Source: an uncultured Bacteroidaceae bacterium (GTDB lineage: Bacteria > Bacteroidota > Bacteroidia > Bacteroidales > Bacteroidaceae). Taken from it: 64,000 nucleotides of DNA. The notes under the pieces were generated by a model that searched no databases, was not told the origin of the DNA, and saw nothing but the letters and a program-made list of their open reading frames with translations. Position numbers and translations under genes: made by a program. Of the stretch, positions 20,899 through 29,442 are shown in pieces; the first letter of the stretch is position 1, and each line of letters opens with the position of its first letter. The stretch covers positions 62,001 to 126,000 of the forward strand of contig CALULY010000002.1 in NCBI GenBank assembly GCA_944321635.1, read 5' to 3'.

Positions 20899-21642
20899 AT
20901 GTTAAAGAAACTTTCAATCATCGCGGCCGTGGCATTGCTCGCCGCATCGTGCAAGTCCCCGTATATGGAGAGCAGCACCGTCTATGAAACCACGCGCATC
21001 ACCTCCGACCCGGCAGGAGCCACCGTTCTGATCGACGGCAAGGCGGTGGGCAAGACCCCGTGCACGGTGAAGTTGCCTACCAAGATCACCACAGAGTACT
21101 CAAAAGCCAACGACTTCAAAGGCACCAAGACCGTGCATCCCTGGCAATTGACCTTTAGCAAGGACGGCTACACCGAGGAGGCCGAGTTCGACCCTCAGAT
21201 GATGGTGCAGACGGGAGGCGCATACAGCATCGATTACACCTTTACCAACGCCGCTTACATGAAAGACCCGACCATCATGGCAGGCGAGGCGGACAAGATG
21301 GTGAGCCGCGACAAACCCGGGGAGACGGCACTCGAGAGCACCATCATCCGTTGGTACTTCGACTCCGAACCGAGGGGAGCGCGCATCTACTGGCGTGTCG
21401 TCTCCAGCATACCGCAAGTGGTGAAGAACACCAACGAGACCTACCTGATGACCACGCCTTATGAAGAGACGCGGGGGTTCAACATCCTCGGGCTGACCTA
21501 CGAGAACTCACGCGACGTGACCATCGAAATCAAAGCGTCCAAGCAGGGCTACGAGGACCAGGTCAAGCGTTTCAACGTGCGGCAGGCCATCGACCAGCAG
21601 GAGATAAGCGGATTCTTTGACCTTGTTCCCAAGGGCTATTGA
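20899..21642 (+). CDS. PEGA-domain lipoprotein with shared C-terminal domain, no tail (paralogue 5)
   Basis: This encodes 247 residues: lipoprotein signal (MLKKLSIIAAVALLAASC), PEGA domain (ITSDPAGATVLIDGKAVGKT PCTVKLP), the conserved linker HPWQLTFSKDGYTEEAEFDP, and the shared domain ending ISGFFDLVPKGY. It is the best intact reference for paralogue 3, which it resembles residue for residue (DPTIMAGEADKMVSRDKPGE against DPTIPMGEAGKMVSRDNPGG). It ends immediately after the shared domain, with no Q/P/Y tail, so the tail is dispensable or exchangeable in the family. It is 18 bp from paralogue 4 and is followed by a strong terminator, so this is the last gene of the cluster. Confidence 0.88.
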   Translation: MLKKLSIIAAVALLAASCKSPYMESSTVYETTRITSDPAGATVLIDGKAVGKTPCTVKLPTKITTEYSKANDFKGTKTVHPWQLTFSKDGYTEEAEFDPQMMVQTGGAYSIDYTFTNAAYMKDPTIMAGEADKMVSRDKPGETALESTIIRWYFDSEPRGARIYWRVVSSIPQVVKNTNETYLMTTPYEETRGFNILGLTYENSRDVTIEIKASKQGYEDQVKRFNVRQAIDQQEISGFFDLVPKGY

Positions 21643-21705
21643 TCATGCAAGCAGCCATCCGGATTCTCCGACTTCATCACACATGAGCATTGCCCCCGGA
21701 TGGCA

Positions 21706-21748
21706 AGCGGCGCGACCCCTGTGACGGGAGCCGCGCCGCTGACTTTTT
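21706..21748 (+). terminator. Intrinsic terminator of the PEGA cluster
   Basis: Stem AGCGGCGCG pairs with CGCGCCGCT (21732-21740), followed by GACTTTTT. The position, 64 bp after the last paralogue, fits the end of the five-gene unit. Confidence 0.88.
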
Positions 21749-21764
21749 GCCTGTGGCGTGCGGT

Positions 21765-22850
21765 CTACACGAGGTCTTCGCCGAGCTTTATGCGCGCCTC
21801 GTTGACATATTTGCGCAGGTTGGTCTCATCATCCTTCTTGCAGATGATGAGCACCTTGTCATGTTCGGCGATGAGATAGCCGTCCATGTCCTGTATGATC
21901 GCCAGCTTGTCCTCGGGCAAGGCGATGATGTTGTTCTTGCAACCGTTGAGGATAGTCCCGCAACGCAGGATGGCATTCTGGTTTTTGTCCTTCGGGGTCA
22001 GTTCGTAGAGCGATTCCCACGTGCCCAGGTCCGCCCAGCCCATGTCGGCAAGCTGGACATAGACGTTATCCGCCTTCTCCATCATCGCATAGTCTATCGA
22101 GACGTTGGGGCAGAACGGGAAGTGGCTCTCGATGAAAGCGGACTCACCCTCCCCCTTGAGCTCCTCGCCGAAGCGGAGCGTCGTGGCAAGCAGCGGCTGG
22201 TGCCGCTCGATTGCCCGCGTGGCAGTGGCCGCGTTCCAGAAGAATATGCCCGAGTTCCAATAGAACTCGCCCGTCTCGATGAACACCTTTGCCAGGTCGA
22301 GCTCGGGTTTCTCGGTGAAGGTCTTCACCGTGTAGAAGTTGTCATCCACCGCCTCATCGACCTGGATGTAGCCGTAACCCGTCTCGGGGCGGTTGGGCTT
22401 GATGCCTATGGTCAGCAGCACGTCGCGGTTGCGTGTGAAGTCCAGGCCGCGACGGATGACCGTGCGGAACTCTTCCTCCTTGAGGATGATGTGGTCTGAC
22501 GGCGTGACGACCATGTTGGCCTCGGGGTCGATGTTCCTGATGTGGTAAGCCGCCCACGCTATGCAGGGGGCTGTGTTGCGGCGGGCCGGCTCGGCGAGGA
22601 TGTTTGCATCGTCGATCTCGGGCAGCTGCTCCTTGACCAGCCCCACATAGTCGGCGTTGGTCGCGATGATGATGCGCTCCCTCGGGATGACTTTGCTGAA
22701 GCGGTCATAGGTCAATTGCAGCATCGAGCGGCCGATGCCAAGGAAATCAAGGAACTGTTTCGGTTGCTGTTTGCGGCTGAAAGGCCAGAAGCGGCTCCCG
22801 ATGCCGCCGCACATGATCACGCAGTAGTCTTTTTCTTCGCCCATGGTCAT
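21765..22850 (-). CDS. manC: Mannose-1-phosphate guanylyltransferase
   Basis: This makes GDP-mannose from mannose-1-phosphate and GTP, the donor for mannosylated glycans and the precursor of GDP-fucose. The 361 residues contain the nucleotide-transferase signature CGGIGSRFWPFSRKQQPKQF at the N-terminus, IIATNADYVGLVKEQLPE, EPARRNTAPCIAWAAYHI and the catalytic region VVTPSDHII. Further on FTEKPELDLAKVFIETGEFY and WNSGIFFWNAAT are typical. It is the single-function form: there is no cupin isomerase domain after residue ~350. Two close starts exist (22850 and 22844). It is convergent with the PEGA cluster and is not in a glycan operon here. Confidence 0.95.
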   Translation of the reverse strand: MTMGEEKDYCVIMCGGIGSRFWPFSRKQQPKQFLDFLGIGRSMLQLTYDRFSKVIPRERIIIATNADYVGLVKEQLPEIDDANILAEPARRNTAPCIAWAAYHIRNIDPEANMVVTPSDHIILKEEEFRTVIRRGLDFTRNRDVLLTIGIKPNRPETGYGYIQVDEAVDDNFYTVKTFTEKPELDLAKVFIETGEFYWNSGIFFWNAATATRAIERHQPLLATTLRFGEELKGEGESAFIESHFPFCPNVSIDYAMMEKADNVYVQLADMGWADLGTWESLYELTPKDKNQNAILRCGTILNGCKNNIIALPEDKLAIIQDMDGYLIAEHDKVLIICKKDDETNLRKYVNEARIKLGEDLV

Positions 22851-22935
22851 TAGATTTTTTCACGCCTAAGGTACTAATATTTTCCAAACACGACGCACCG
22901 CCGCGCCAAAAATAAGGCTTGCCGCGCCGCCGTCC

Positions 22936-23180
22936 CGGAGGGAAAACACGATGAGGTCTGGCATAAACTTGGATCGGGTCTGGCATAAAGTTCAAAGATG
23001 TCAGGCATAAAGTTCATTCAGAAGTTTTGTTTATATAAACAGAACTTTTGAATATATAAACAAAAGTTTTGAATATATAAACAGAAGTTTTGTTTTTACT
23101 TTATGCGCGGGGGCAATGAACTTTATGCACCGGGTAACGGATGCCCTGGTCCGGCCTGATTGGATTTCATGCCTGACCTG
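22936..23180 (+). repeat. Interspersed 21-bp palindrome-array repeat, copy C
   Basis: This fills most of the 495-bp gap between manC and the mechanosensitive channel. It begins CGGAGGGAAAACACGATGAG like copy B, has cores at 23029, 23050, 23071 and 23092 (exact 21 bp) and ends with CTTTATGCACCGGG at 23134; homology continues into CGGCCTGATTGGATTTCATG, which is also present inverted beside copy A. No gene is seen in the gap. Confidence 0.85.
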
Positions 23181-23270
23181 AGCGGGGGCAATGCCTTGCG
23201 CTGCGGGCGTTTAGCCTTGTCCCCGGCCACGTCCCGTCCAAGGCGCGCCGGCAAGATTTGCAGTGCGGTG

Positions 23271-23303
23271 GTTGCCGGGTTTGACGCTTTTGCCTTAACT
23301 TTG
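23271..23303 (+). promoter_or_regulatory. Promoter of the mechanosensitive channel gene
   Basis: GTTG (23271-23274) and TAACTTTG (23296-23303) lie 21 bp apart, consistent with the Bacteroidetes promoter consensus, 42 bp before ATG 23346. Confidence 0.6.
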
Positions 23304-23345
23304 GGCGCGAGCGTCCCGGCAGCGGGATGCCGGCAACGGATGTGA

Positions 23346-24590
23346 ATGATGACAAACGACTCGACACTCTTCAACAAATTGCTTGAGCAGGCGGGCTACT
23401 ACCGCTTGGAGATGACCCCGGGACAGCGGTTCCTGATCGCCTTGGCCATAGCGGGGGTGGCGGTGGTGCTCTTCTATGTGTGCAAGAAGCTGCTCATCCC
23501 GCTGATCAAGAACATAACAAACCGCACCAAATTCACGTGGGACGACCATCTGTTCAATGACCGCGTGACGACGGGCATCTGCCACCTGGTGCCGCCGGTG
23601 GTGTTTTACCTCCTCGTGCCGCTGGCGTTCAAGCAGAGGGACGCATTCTTTGACCTTGTGATGACGCTCATAGCGGTCTACCTGGTGGCAGTCGTCGCCA
23701 AGTTGGTGACGGCGTTCATCTCTTCGCTGCAAATCATCTCCGAGGAGCACGACGAGCTCAAGAACAAGCCGCTGCGTGGGGTCTACCAGATGATGAAGAT
23801 CATCGTCGTGTGCATGGCGGTAATCGTTGCCCTCGGGATAATCTTCGACAAAGACCTGACCACGATGTTCGCCGGCTTGGGCGCGTCGGCGGCGGTGCTC
23901 ATGCTGGTGTTCAAGGACACCATCATGGGTTTGGTCGCAGGCGTGCAGCTGTCGGCCAACGACATGTTGCGCCCGGGCGACTGGATAAAGGTGGAGAAGC
24001 ACGGTGCCGACGGCATAGTGTTCGAGGTCTCGCTCACCACGGTCAAAGTGCGCAACTGGGACATGACGGTGGTGACGCTGCCGCCCTATGTGCTGGTGAG
24101 CGACTCGTTCCAGAACTGGCGCGGGATGAAGGAGAGCGGCGGCCGCCGCATAGCACGCGTCGTGCCGATAGACACCGGCACGGTGCGGTTTTGCAGCAGC
24201 GACGAGCTTGACGACTTCGCACGGCGCGGGTGGATGGACGGCGTGGATGGGGACGCGGCGGGCGGCGGAGTGGTCAACGTGGCAGTCTACCGCGCCTACA
24301 TCATGCGTTACCTGACAGCGCACCTCAGGATAAACAATGACATGTTGATGATGGTACGCCAGCTTGAGATGCGAGGCGAGGGGCTGCCGCTCCAGGTCTA
24401 TTGCTTCTCAAGGATGACCGACCTGCGCCCCTACGAGGAGACCCTTGACGACGTGATGGAACACATCATGGCGGCAGCCCAGATGTTCGGGCTCAAGATG
24501 TACCAACGTCCGACGGGCGACGACCTGCGTGGCGCGGTTGGCATATCGTCCAAACAGACGAATGGCAGCATTTGCAACCGAGTTTCATAA
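23346..24590 (+). CDS. MscS-family mechanosensitive ion channel (YbdG-like)
   Basis: This inner-membrane channel opens on membrane tension during hypo-osmotic shock. The 414 residues fit the YbdG/MscM branch. There are four or five hydrophobic segments (~25-45, 75-95, 100-120, 155-175), then the pore helix and beta domain: MFAGLGASAAVLMLVFKDTI, LVAGVQLSANDMLRPGDWI, GIVFEVSLTTVKVRNWDM, TLPPYVLVSDSFQNWRGM. The insert after the beta domain (DTGTVRFCSSDELDDFARRG and onward) is typical of the YbdG type rather than minimal MscS. The start is doubled (ATGATG at 23346). It is monocistronic. Confidence 0.92.
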   Translation: MMTNDSTLFNKLLEQAGYYRLEMTPGQRFLIALAIAGVAVVLFYVCKKLLIPLIKNITNRTKFTWDDHLFNDRVTTGICHLVPPVVFYLLVPLAFKQRDAFFDLVMTLIAVYLVAVVAKLVTAFISSLQIISEEHDELKNKPLRGVYQMMKIIVVCMAVIVALGIIFDKDLTTMFAGLGASAAVLMLVFKDTIMGLVAGVQLSANDMLRPGDWIKVEKHGADGIVFEVSLTTVKVRNWDMTVVTLPPYVLVSDSFQNWRGMKESGGRRIARVVPIDTGTVRFCSSDELDDFARRGWMDGVDGDAAGGGVVNVAVYRAYIMRYLTAHLRINNDMLMMVRQLEMRGEGLPLQVYCFSRMTDLRPYEETLDDVMEHIMAAAQMFGLKMYQRPTGDDLRGAVGISSKQTNGSICNRVS

Positions 24591-24599
24591 GAGCCAAAA

Positions 24600-24607
24600 T
24601 ACCTTTG
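24600..24607 (+). promoter_or_regulatory. -7 box for the metal-efflux operon
   Basis: TACCTTTG fits TAnnTTTG, 36 bp before ATG 24644. The closest upstream TTTG (24571-24574) is 25 bp away, slightly too far. Confidence 0.45.
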
Positions 24608-24643
24608 CGACGGTAATAATCGACAGATACATACGAAGCTGAA

Positions 24644-25018
24644 ATGAAAACAAAGCGTCTCGCATCGTGCATCTTAGTGCTGCTTTGCGCATTGCTGACC
24701 GCAATGACCGCAATGCCGCACCACCATCACGGCGACACGGCCTGTATGTCACGCGACGTTGACACCGAGGCGGGGCACGACGTGCGGCGATGCACCTCGT
24801 TTTGCTCGGCTTCACTCAGCTTTTACCGCCAAGCCAAGGAGGACGCAGGACAGCACACGCAGGCCAGCGACAACCTGTGCGGCACGCCATGGCAACCAAT
24901 GCAACCGGCAGGAGACACGGATGACGGCGGCAAGCTATCGGACGGTTATGCCGAGAGGATGCACCCGACGCATCTGAAAGCCTCAAAGGGGCTGCGCTCG
25001 CCTCCCATCGCAGCTTGA
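24644..25018 (+). CDS. Small His-rich exported protein at the head of the metal-efflux operon
   Basis: This encodes 124 residues: signal peptide MKTKRLASCILVLLCALLTA, then MPHHHHGD, and four scattered cysteines (DTACMSRD, RRCTSFCSAS, DNLCGTPW). The HHHH cluster right after the predicted cleavage site, plus the cysteines, suggests metal binding in the periplasm or outer membrane. I do not know a firm family name. It precedes adaptor, pump and outer-membrane genes in the same direction, separated from the adaptor by 153 bp, so a role as accessory metal-binding or sensing protein is inference from context. Confidence 0.75.
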   Translation: MKTKRLASCILVLLCALLTAMTAMPHHHHGDTACMSRDVDTEAGHDVRRCTSFCSASLSFYRQAKEDAGQHTQASDNLCGTPWQPMQPAGDTDDGGKLSDGYAERMHPTHLKASKGLRSPPIAA

Positions 25019-25171
25019 GACACACCTGACGCAAGCCGTGGGACGGTTTGCACCTATCCATTATTACATATACAGCACGACGAGGCATCACCGCTATGCC
25101 CGTCTGCCGGCGTGCGCCATGACGGGCGCACCGACAGCAGAATATCTCAGAAACAATAAAAACAAAACGAC

Positions 25172-26338
25172 ATGAAACTGACTAAAGCATCTGCGGCCGC
25201 CATTGCCGCCGCACTGCTCTGCGCCTGCCCCGGTTGCAATCATGGCACGCATGACGGCCATGGACAGGAGGCTGGCGAGACATCCATCACAAGCGGCCAC
25301 GAGGAAGACCGCCACCAAGGCCTCATAGTGTTTGACCCGCACCGCGCCGCCGAGTGCGGCGTTAGGGTTGACACGGTGCACAAACGCCCATTCGCCCAAG
25401 TGACAAAGGTGACAGGGCGGCTCGTGGCGACCAACAAGGGAGAGGCGACCGTCGTCGCCAACTCATCGGGCGTGGTGCGATTTGCCGGCACGCTGGTCGA
25501 AGGGATGAGCGTCGGCAACGGCGATGTGCTGCTCACAATCAATTCCTCACGGATGGCCGGGGGAGACGCGGCGGAGATGGCGCGGACAGCCTACGAGATA
25601 GCCAAAAACGACTATGAACGCATCGAGCAGCTGCACGCCGACAAGATTGTGGCGGATGGCGAATACAACGCCGCCAAGAAAGCATACGAGGAGGCGCGGA
25701 TTGCCTACTTGCCGTTCCAGACATCTGGCAATGACGGCAGCCAGGCCGTGAGCGCACCCATGAAAGGCTTTGTGAAACAGTGCCTCGTGAAAGAGGGCGA
25801 TTACGTCGAGGTTGGGCAACAGCTGCTCACCATAGCAAAAAGCGACCGCCTGCATCTCATCGCCGAGGTGCCTGAACGCCATGCCGCCACACTTGGCAAG
25901 GTGAGGAGCGCAAACTTCCGCACGACCTACTCGGACGAGACATTCTCCACCGACGCACTCGACGGGCAGCTCTTGTCGGTCGGGCGTGCTGTGGGCGGCG
26001 GGTCATTTTACATTCCCGTGGTCTTCTCAATCAGGAACACTGGGCGGCTCATAGAGGGCAGCTATGCCGAGGTCTACTTGAAATCAGCCGAGAGCGGCGG
26101 CGCAATCGTCCTGCCCATCGCAGCCTTGGTCGAGGACGAAGGCACTTACTCGGTCTACAAGCAGGTTGACGCGATGCACTACACAAAACAAGATGTGCGC
26201 CTCGGTGGCAACGACGGGGCGAATGTAGTGATTGCCGCAGGCGTGGAGGAAGGCGAACGGGTCGTCACCCAAGGAGCATACCAGCTCAAACTCGCCGCAT
26301 CGTCATCGGTCATACCGCCACACACGCATGACCACTAA
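25172..26338 (+). CDS. RND heavy-metal efflux periplasmic adaptor (CzcB/CusB type)
   Basis: This encodes a 388-residue membrane-fusion lipoprotein that links the inner-membrane pump to the outer-membrane channel. The signal MKLTKASAAAIAAALLCAC includes a lipobox-like LLCAC, followed by CPGCNHGTHDGHGQ, a His-rich N-terminus that may bind metal. The barrel-sandwich domain (TGRLVATNKGEATVVANSSG, GMSVGNGDVLLTINS) surrounds a helical hairpin (~115-165) and is completed by KGFVKQCLVKEGDYVEVGQQ. The C-terminal barrel has SVIPPHTHDH at its very end. It is 18 bp from the pump gene. CzcB- and CusB-like adaptors handle Zn/Co/Cd or Cu/Ag; the substrate cannot be fixed here. Confidence 0.9.
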   Translation: MKLTKASAAAIAAALLCACPGCNHGTHDGHGQEAGETSITSGHEEDRHQGLIVFDPHRAAECGVRVDTVHKRPFAQVTKVTGRLVATNKGEATVVANSSGVVRFAGTLVEGMSVGNGDVLLTINSSRMAGGDAAEMARTAYEIAKNDYERIEQLHADKIVADGEYNAAKKAYEEARIAYLPFQTSGNDGSQAVSAPMKGFVKQCLVKEGDYVEVGQQLLTIAKSDRLHLIAEVPERHAATLGKVRSANFRTTYSDETFSTDALDGQLLSVGRAVGGGSFYIPVVFSIRNTGRLIEGSYAEVYLKSAESGGAIVLPIAALVEDEGTYSVYKQVDAMHYTKQDVRLGGNDGANVVIAAGVEEGERVVTQGAYQLKLAASSSVIPPHTHDH

Positions 26339-26355
26339 CCGGGGAGGGACTGAAG

Positions 26356-29300
26356 ATGTTGAACAAGATAATCTCCTACTCCCTGCGCAACCGCCTGGTA
26401 GTTGTGATGGCGGCGATGTTGCTGTTCGGCGCGGGACTTTATGTGTCGGTGCATTCCGAGTTTGATGTATTCCCGGACCTCAACGCGCCGACGGTAGTGG
26501 TCATGACCGAGGCCAATGGAATGGCGGCGGAAGAAGTGGAGCAACTGGTGACTTTCCCTATCGAGACGGCCGTCAACGGGGCGACTTATGTCCGCCGTGT
26601 CCGCTCGTCATCGACAAATGGGTTCTCTATCGTCTGGGTCGAATTTGAATGGGACACGGACATATACCTTGCCCGGCAAATCGTGTCTGAGAAACTTTCA
26701 GAGGCCGGGGAACGGCTTCCCGCCAACGTGGGGCAGCCTACCCTCGGGCCGCAATCGTCCATCTTGGGCGAATTGATGATTGTCGGGATGACTGCTGACA
26801 CGACCTCCATGCTCCAGCTCCGCACCCTTGCCGATTGGACAGTGCGCCCCAGGCTGCTGTCAACTGGTGGAGTGGCGCAAGTCGCCGTTATCGGAGGGGA
26901 CATAGAGGAGTACCAGATCCAGCTTGACCCGGGACTCATGAAACACTACGGCGTCACTCTCGACGAGGTGCTCGCCGCTACCGATGGGATGAATCTGAAT
27001 GTAAACGGAGGCGTCCTTTATGAGAACGGCAACGAATACATAGTGCGCGGCACGGTTTCAGAGACCGATGTGGCACAAATGGCACGCACTCTTGTCAAAA
27101 ATGTCGGTGGCTCGCCGGTCATGTTGTCTGACATAGCCGACGTGAAGATAGCAGGCAGCGAACCGAAACTCGGCACTGCATCCGAGAAAGGCAAGCCGGC
27201 AGTCCTCGTCACCATCACTAAACAACCCAATGCAAACACGCTGGAACTGACCGAAAAGCTGGACGCAGCCGTCGCCGAGCTGCAAAGCAATATGCCGGCA
27301 GATGTCAAGATGACGACCGACACGTTCCGCCAAAGCCGCTTCATCGAGAGCAGCATCGGCAATGTGCAAAAGTCGCTTTACGAGGGAGCAGTGTTCGTTG
27401 TCATCGTCCTCTTCCTGTTCCTCGCCAATGTTCGTACAACGTTCATATCGCTTGTGACGCTCCCTTTGTCACTGCTCATCACGATAATCACCCTCGACCT
27501 CCTCGGGCTGACGCTCAACACGATGAGCCTCGGAGGCATGGCAATCGCCATAGGCTCGCTCGTCGATGATGCCATTGTCGATGTGGAAAACGTCTTCCGC
27601 CGCCTGAAGGAGAACCGTCTGCTGCCTGACGGCAAGCGCAAGACCACGCTACAAGTGGTGCATGACGCGTCGTGTGAAGTACGTATGCCAATTCTCAACT
27701 CTACATTAATAATAGTGGTCAGCTTCATTCCACTGTTTTTCCTGAGCGGTATGGAGGGCAAGATGCTTGTCCCGTTGGGCGTGGCCTTCATCGTGTCACT
27801 GTTTGCATCCACCGCCGTGGCATTGACGCTCACCCCGGTGCTGTGCAGCTACCTGCTCGGTGGCAACAGGCACGGCAAGGCGGTCAAGGACTCGGCGGTG
27901 GCAGTGTGGCTGAAATCCAAGTACAGCATCCTGCTTGACCGTGCATTGCGGCACAAACGTCCCATCATCGCCGGCACCATCGTACTGTTTTGCGTAGCGG
28001 TGGGCACGACATTCTTCTTCGGCAGCAGCTTCCTCCCGTCATTCAACGAGGGGTCGTTGACCATCAACGTCAGCAGCGTGCCGGGCATTTCGCTTGCCGA
28101 GTCCGACTCCATCGGCAGACGTGCCGAGCGTCTGCTCATGACGATACCCGAGATAAAGACAGTCGCCCGCAAGACAGGCCGCGCCGAACTCGACGAACAC
28201 GCCTTGGGTGTCAACACCTCGGAACTGGAGGCACCGTTTGAACTGTCTGACCGCAGCCGCGAAGAGTTCGTTGCCGAGGTGCGGCAAAAGCTGTCCACGC
28301 TCAACGGAGCATTGGTCGAGATAGGCCAACCCATCTCACACCGCATCGATGCCATGCTCTCCGGCACCAAGGCAAGCATAGCCATCAAGCTCTTTGGCGA
28401 CGACTTGGACAAGCTGTTCACACTCGGCAACGAAGCCAAAGCCCTCATCTCGGATGTCGAAGGGATAGCCGACCTCAACGTCGAGCAGCAGATCGAGAGG
28501 CCGCAACTCCGCATCGAGCCACGGCGGGACATGATGGCAAAGTTCGGGATAACGATGCCCGAGTTCACTCGGTTTGTCAACGTCGCCCTGGCAGGGGAAA
28601 AAGTCTCCCAAGTCTACCGCGACGGCAAGTCATTTGACCTTGTGGTAAAGGTCAAGCACGGCATGAAGGACTCCATGGATAAGATAAAAGACCTGATGAT
28701 CGACGCTGGCGGACAAAAGATCCCCCTGTCCCAAGTCGCTGACATACGGTCGGACAAAGGCCCGAACACCATCAACCGCGAGAATGTCAAGCGCAAAGTC
28801 GTCGTCTCGGCAAACACAGCGGGCCGCGACGTGGGGAGCGTCGTCGCCGACATACAAACGCGCCTGTCCTCCATGGCACTGCCCGAGGGCTACCACATCG
28901 AGTACGGCGGGCAATTTGAGAGCCAGCAGAGCGCGTCACGCGTCCTGCTGCTGATGTCCATCGTTTCCTTGGCCGTCATCTTCCTGCTCCTCTACTACGA
29001 CTTCCGCAGTTTCAAGCAAGCGGCGACTGTGCTGCTCAACCTGCCCTTGGCGTTGATAGGCGGAGTATTCGCCATCGCCGTCACGAGCGGCGAGATAAGC
29101 ATCCCGGCCATCATAGGGTTCATCTCGCTGTTCGGCATAGCCACGCGCAACGGGATGCTGCTCATCTCCCACTACAACTACCTTGAGCGCGAGACCTCGT
29201 TGTCCCGCCGCGAACGCATCCTGACCGGGTCGCTCGACCGTCTGAACCCGATCCTGATGACCGCCTTGTCTTCGGCACTGGCACTGATACCCCTTGCCGT

Positions 29301-29442
29301 GGGAGGCTCGCTGCCCGGCAACGAGATACAAAGCCCGATGGCCAAGGTCATACTCGGCGGGCTCTTCACATCCACACTGCTCAACGCATTCATCGTACCA
29401 ATCGTCTACGACATGACACACGACAAAGGAGGCAACAAATGA
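26356..29442 (+). CDS. RND heavy-metal efflux pump (CzcA/CusA family)
   Basis: This inner-membrane trimeric antiporter pumps metal ions out using the proton gradient. The 1,028 residues have twelve membrane segments and two large periplasmic loops. The N-terminus (MLNKIISYSLRNRLVVVMAA, then VFPDLNAPTVVVMTEANGMA) and MAIAIGSLVDDAIVDVENVF in helix 4 are family signatures. In that helix the acidic set reads DD...D.E rather than the VDAAIVMIE of CusA or the VDGAVVMVE of CzcA-like pumps, so the sequence belongs to a less studied heavy-metal subgroup. The pump gene overlaps the outer-membrane gene by 4 bp. Confidence 0.92.
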   Translation: MLNKIISYSLRNRLVVVMAAMLLFGAGLYVSVHSEFDVFPDLNAPTVVVMTEANGMAAEEVEQLVTFPIETAVNGATYVRRVRSSSTNGFSIVWVEFEWDTDIYLARQIVSEKLSEAGERLPANVGQPTLGPQSSILGELMIVGMTADTTSMLQLRTLADWTVRPRLLSTGGVAQVAVIGGDIEEYQIQLDPGLMKHYGVTLDEVLAATDGMNLNVNGGVLYENGNEYIVRGTVSETDVAQMARTLVKNVGGSPVMLSDIADVKIAGSEPKLGTASEKGKPAVLVTITKQPNANTLELTEKLDAAVAELQSNMPADVKMTTDTFRQSRFIESSIGNVQKSLYEGAVFVVIVLFLFLANVRTTFISLVTLPLSLLITIITLDLLGLTLNTMSLGGMAIAIGSLVDDAIVDVENVFRRLKENRLLPDGKRKTTLQVVHDASCEVRMPILNSTLIIVVSFIPLFFLSGMEGKMLVPLGVAFIVSLFASTAVALTLTPVLCSYLLGGNRHGKAVKDSAVAVWLKSKYSILLDRALRHKRPIIAGTIVLFCVAVGTTFFFGSSFLPSFNEGSLTINVSSVPGISLAESDSIGRRAERLLMTIPEIKTVARKTGRAELDEHALGVNTSELEAPFELSDRSREEFVAEVRQKLSTLNGALVEIGQPISHRIDAMLSGTKASIAIKLFGDDLDKLFTLGNEAKALISDVEGIADLNVEQQIERPQLRIEPRRDMMAKFGITMPEFTRFVNVALAGEKVSQVYRDGKSFDLVVKVKHGMKDSMDKIKDLMIDAGGQKIPLSQVADIRSDKGPNTINRENVKRKVVVSANTAGRDVGSVVADIQTRLSSMALPEGYHIEYGGQFESQQSASRVLLLMSIVSLAVIFLLLYYDFRSFKQAATVLLNLPLALIGGVFAIAVTSGEISIPAIIGFISLFGIATRNGMLLISHYNYLERETSLSRRERILTGSLDRLNPILMTALSSALALIPLAVGGSLPGNEIQSPMAKVILGGLFTSTLLNAFIVPIVYDMTHDKGGNK

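Noticed and set aside
20591-20905. Open frames within the Q/P/Y repeat DNA of paralogue 4
   Set aside because: They are alternative readings of repetitive CAG/CCG/TAC DNA on both strands and lack start signals or homology.
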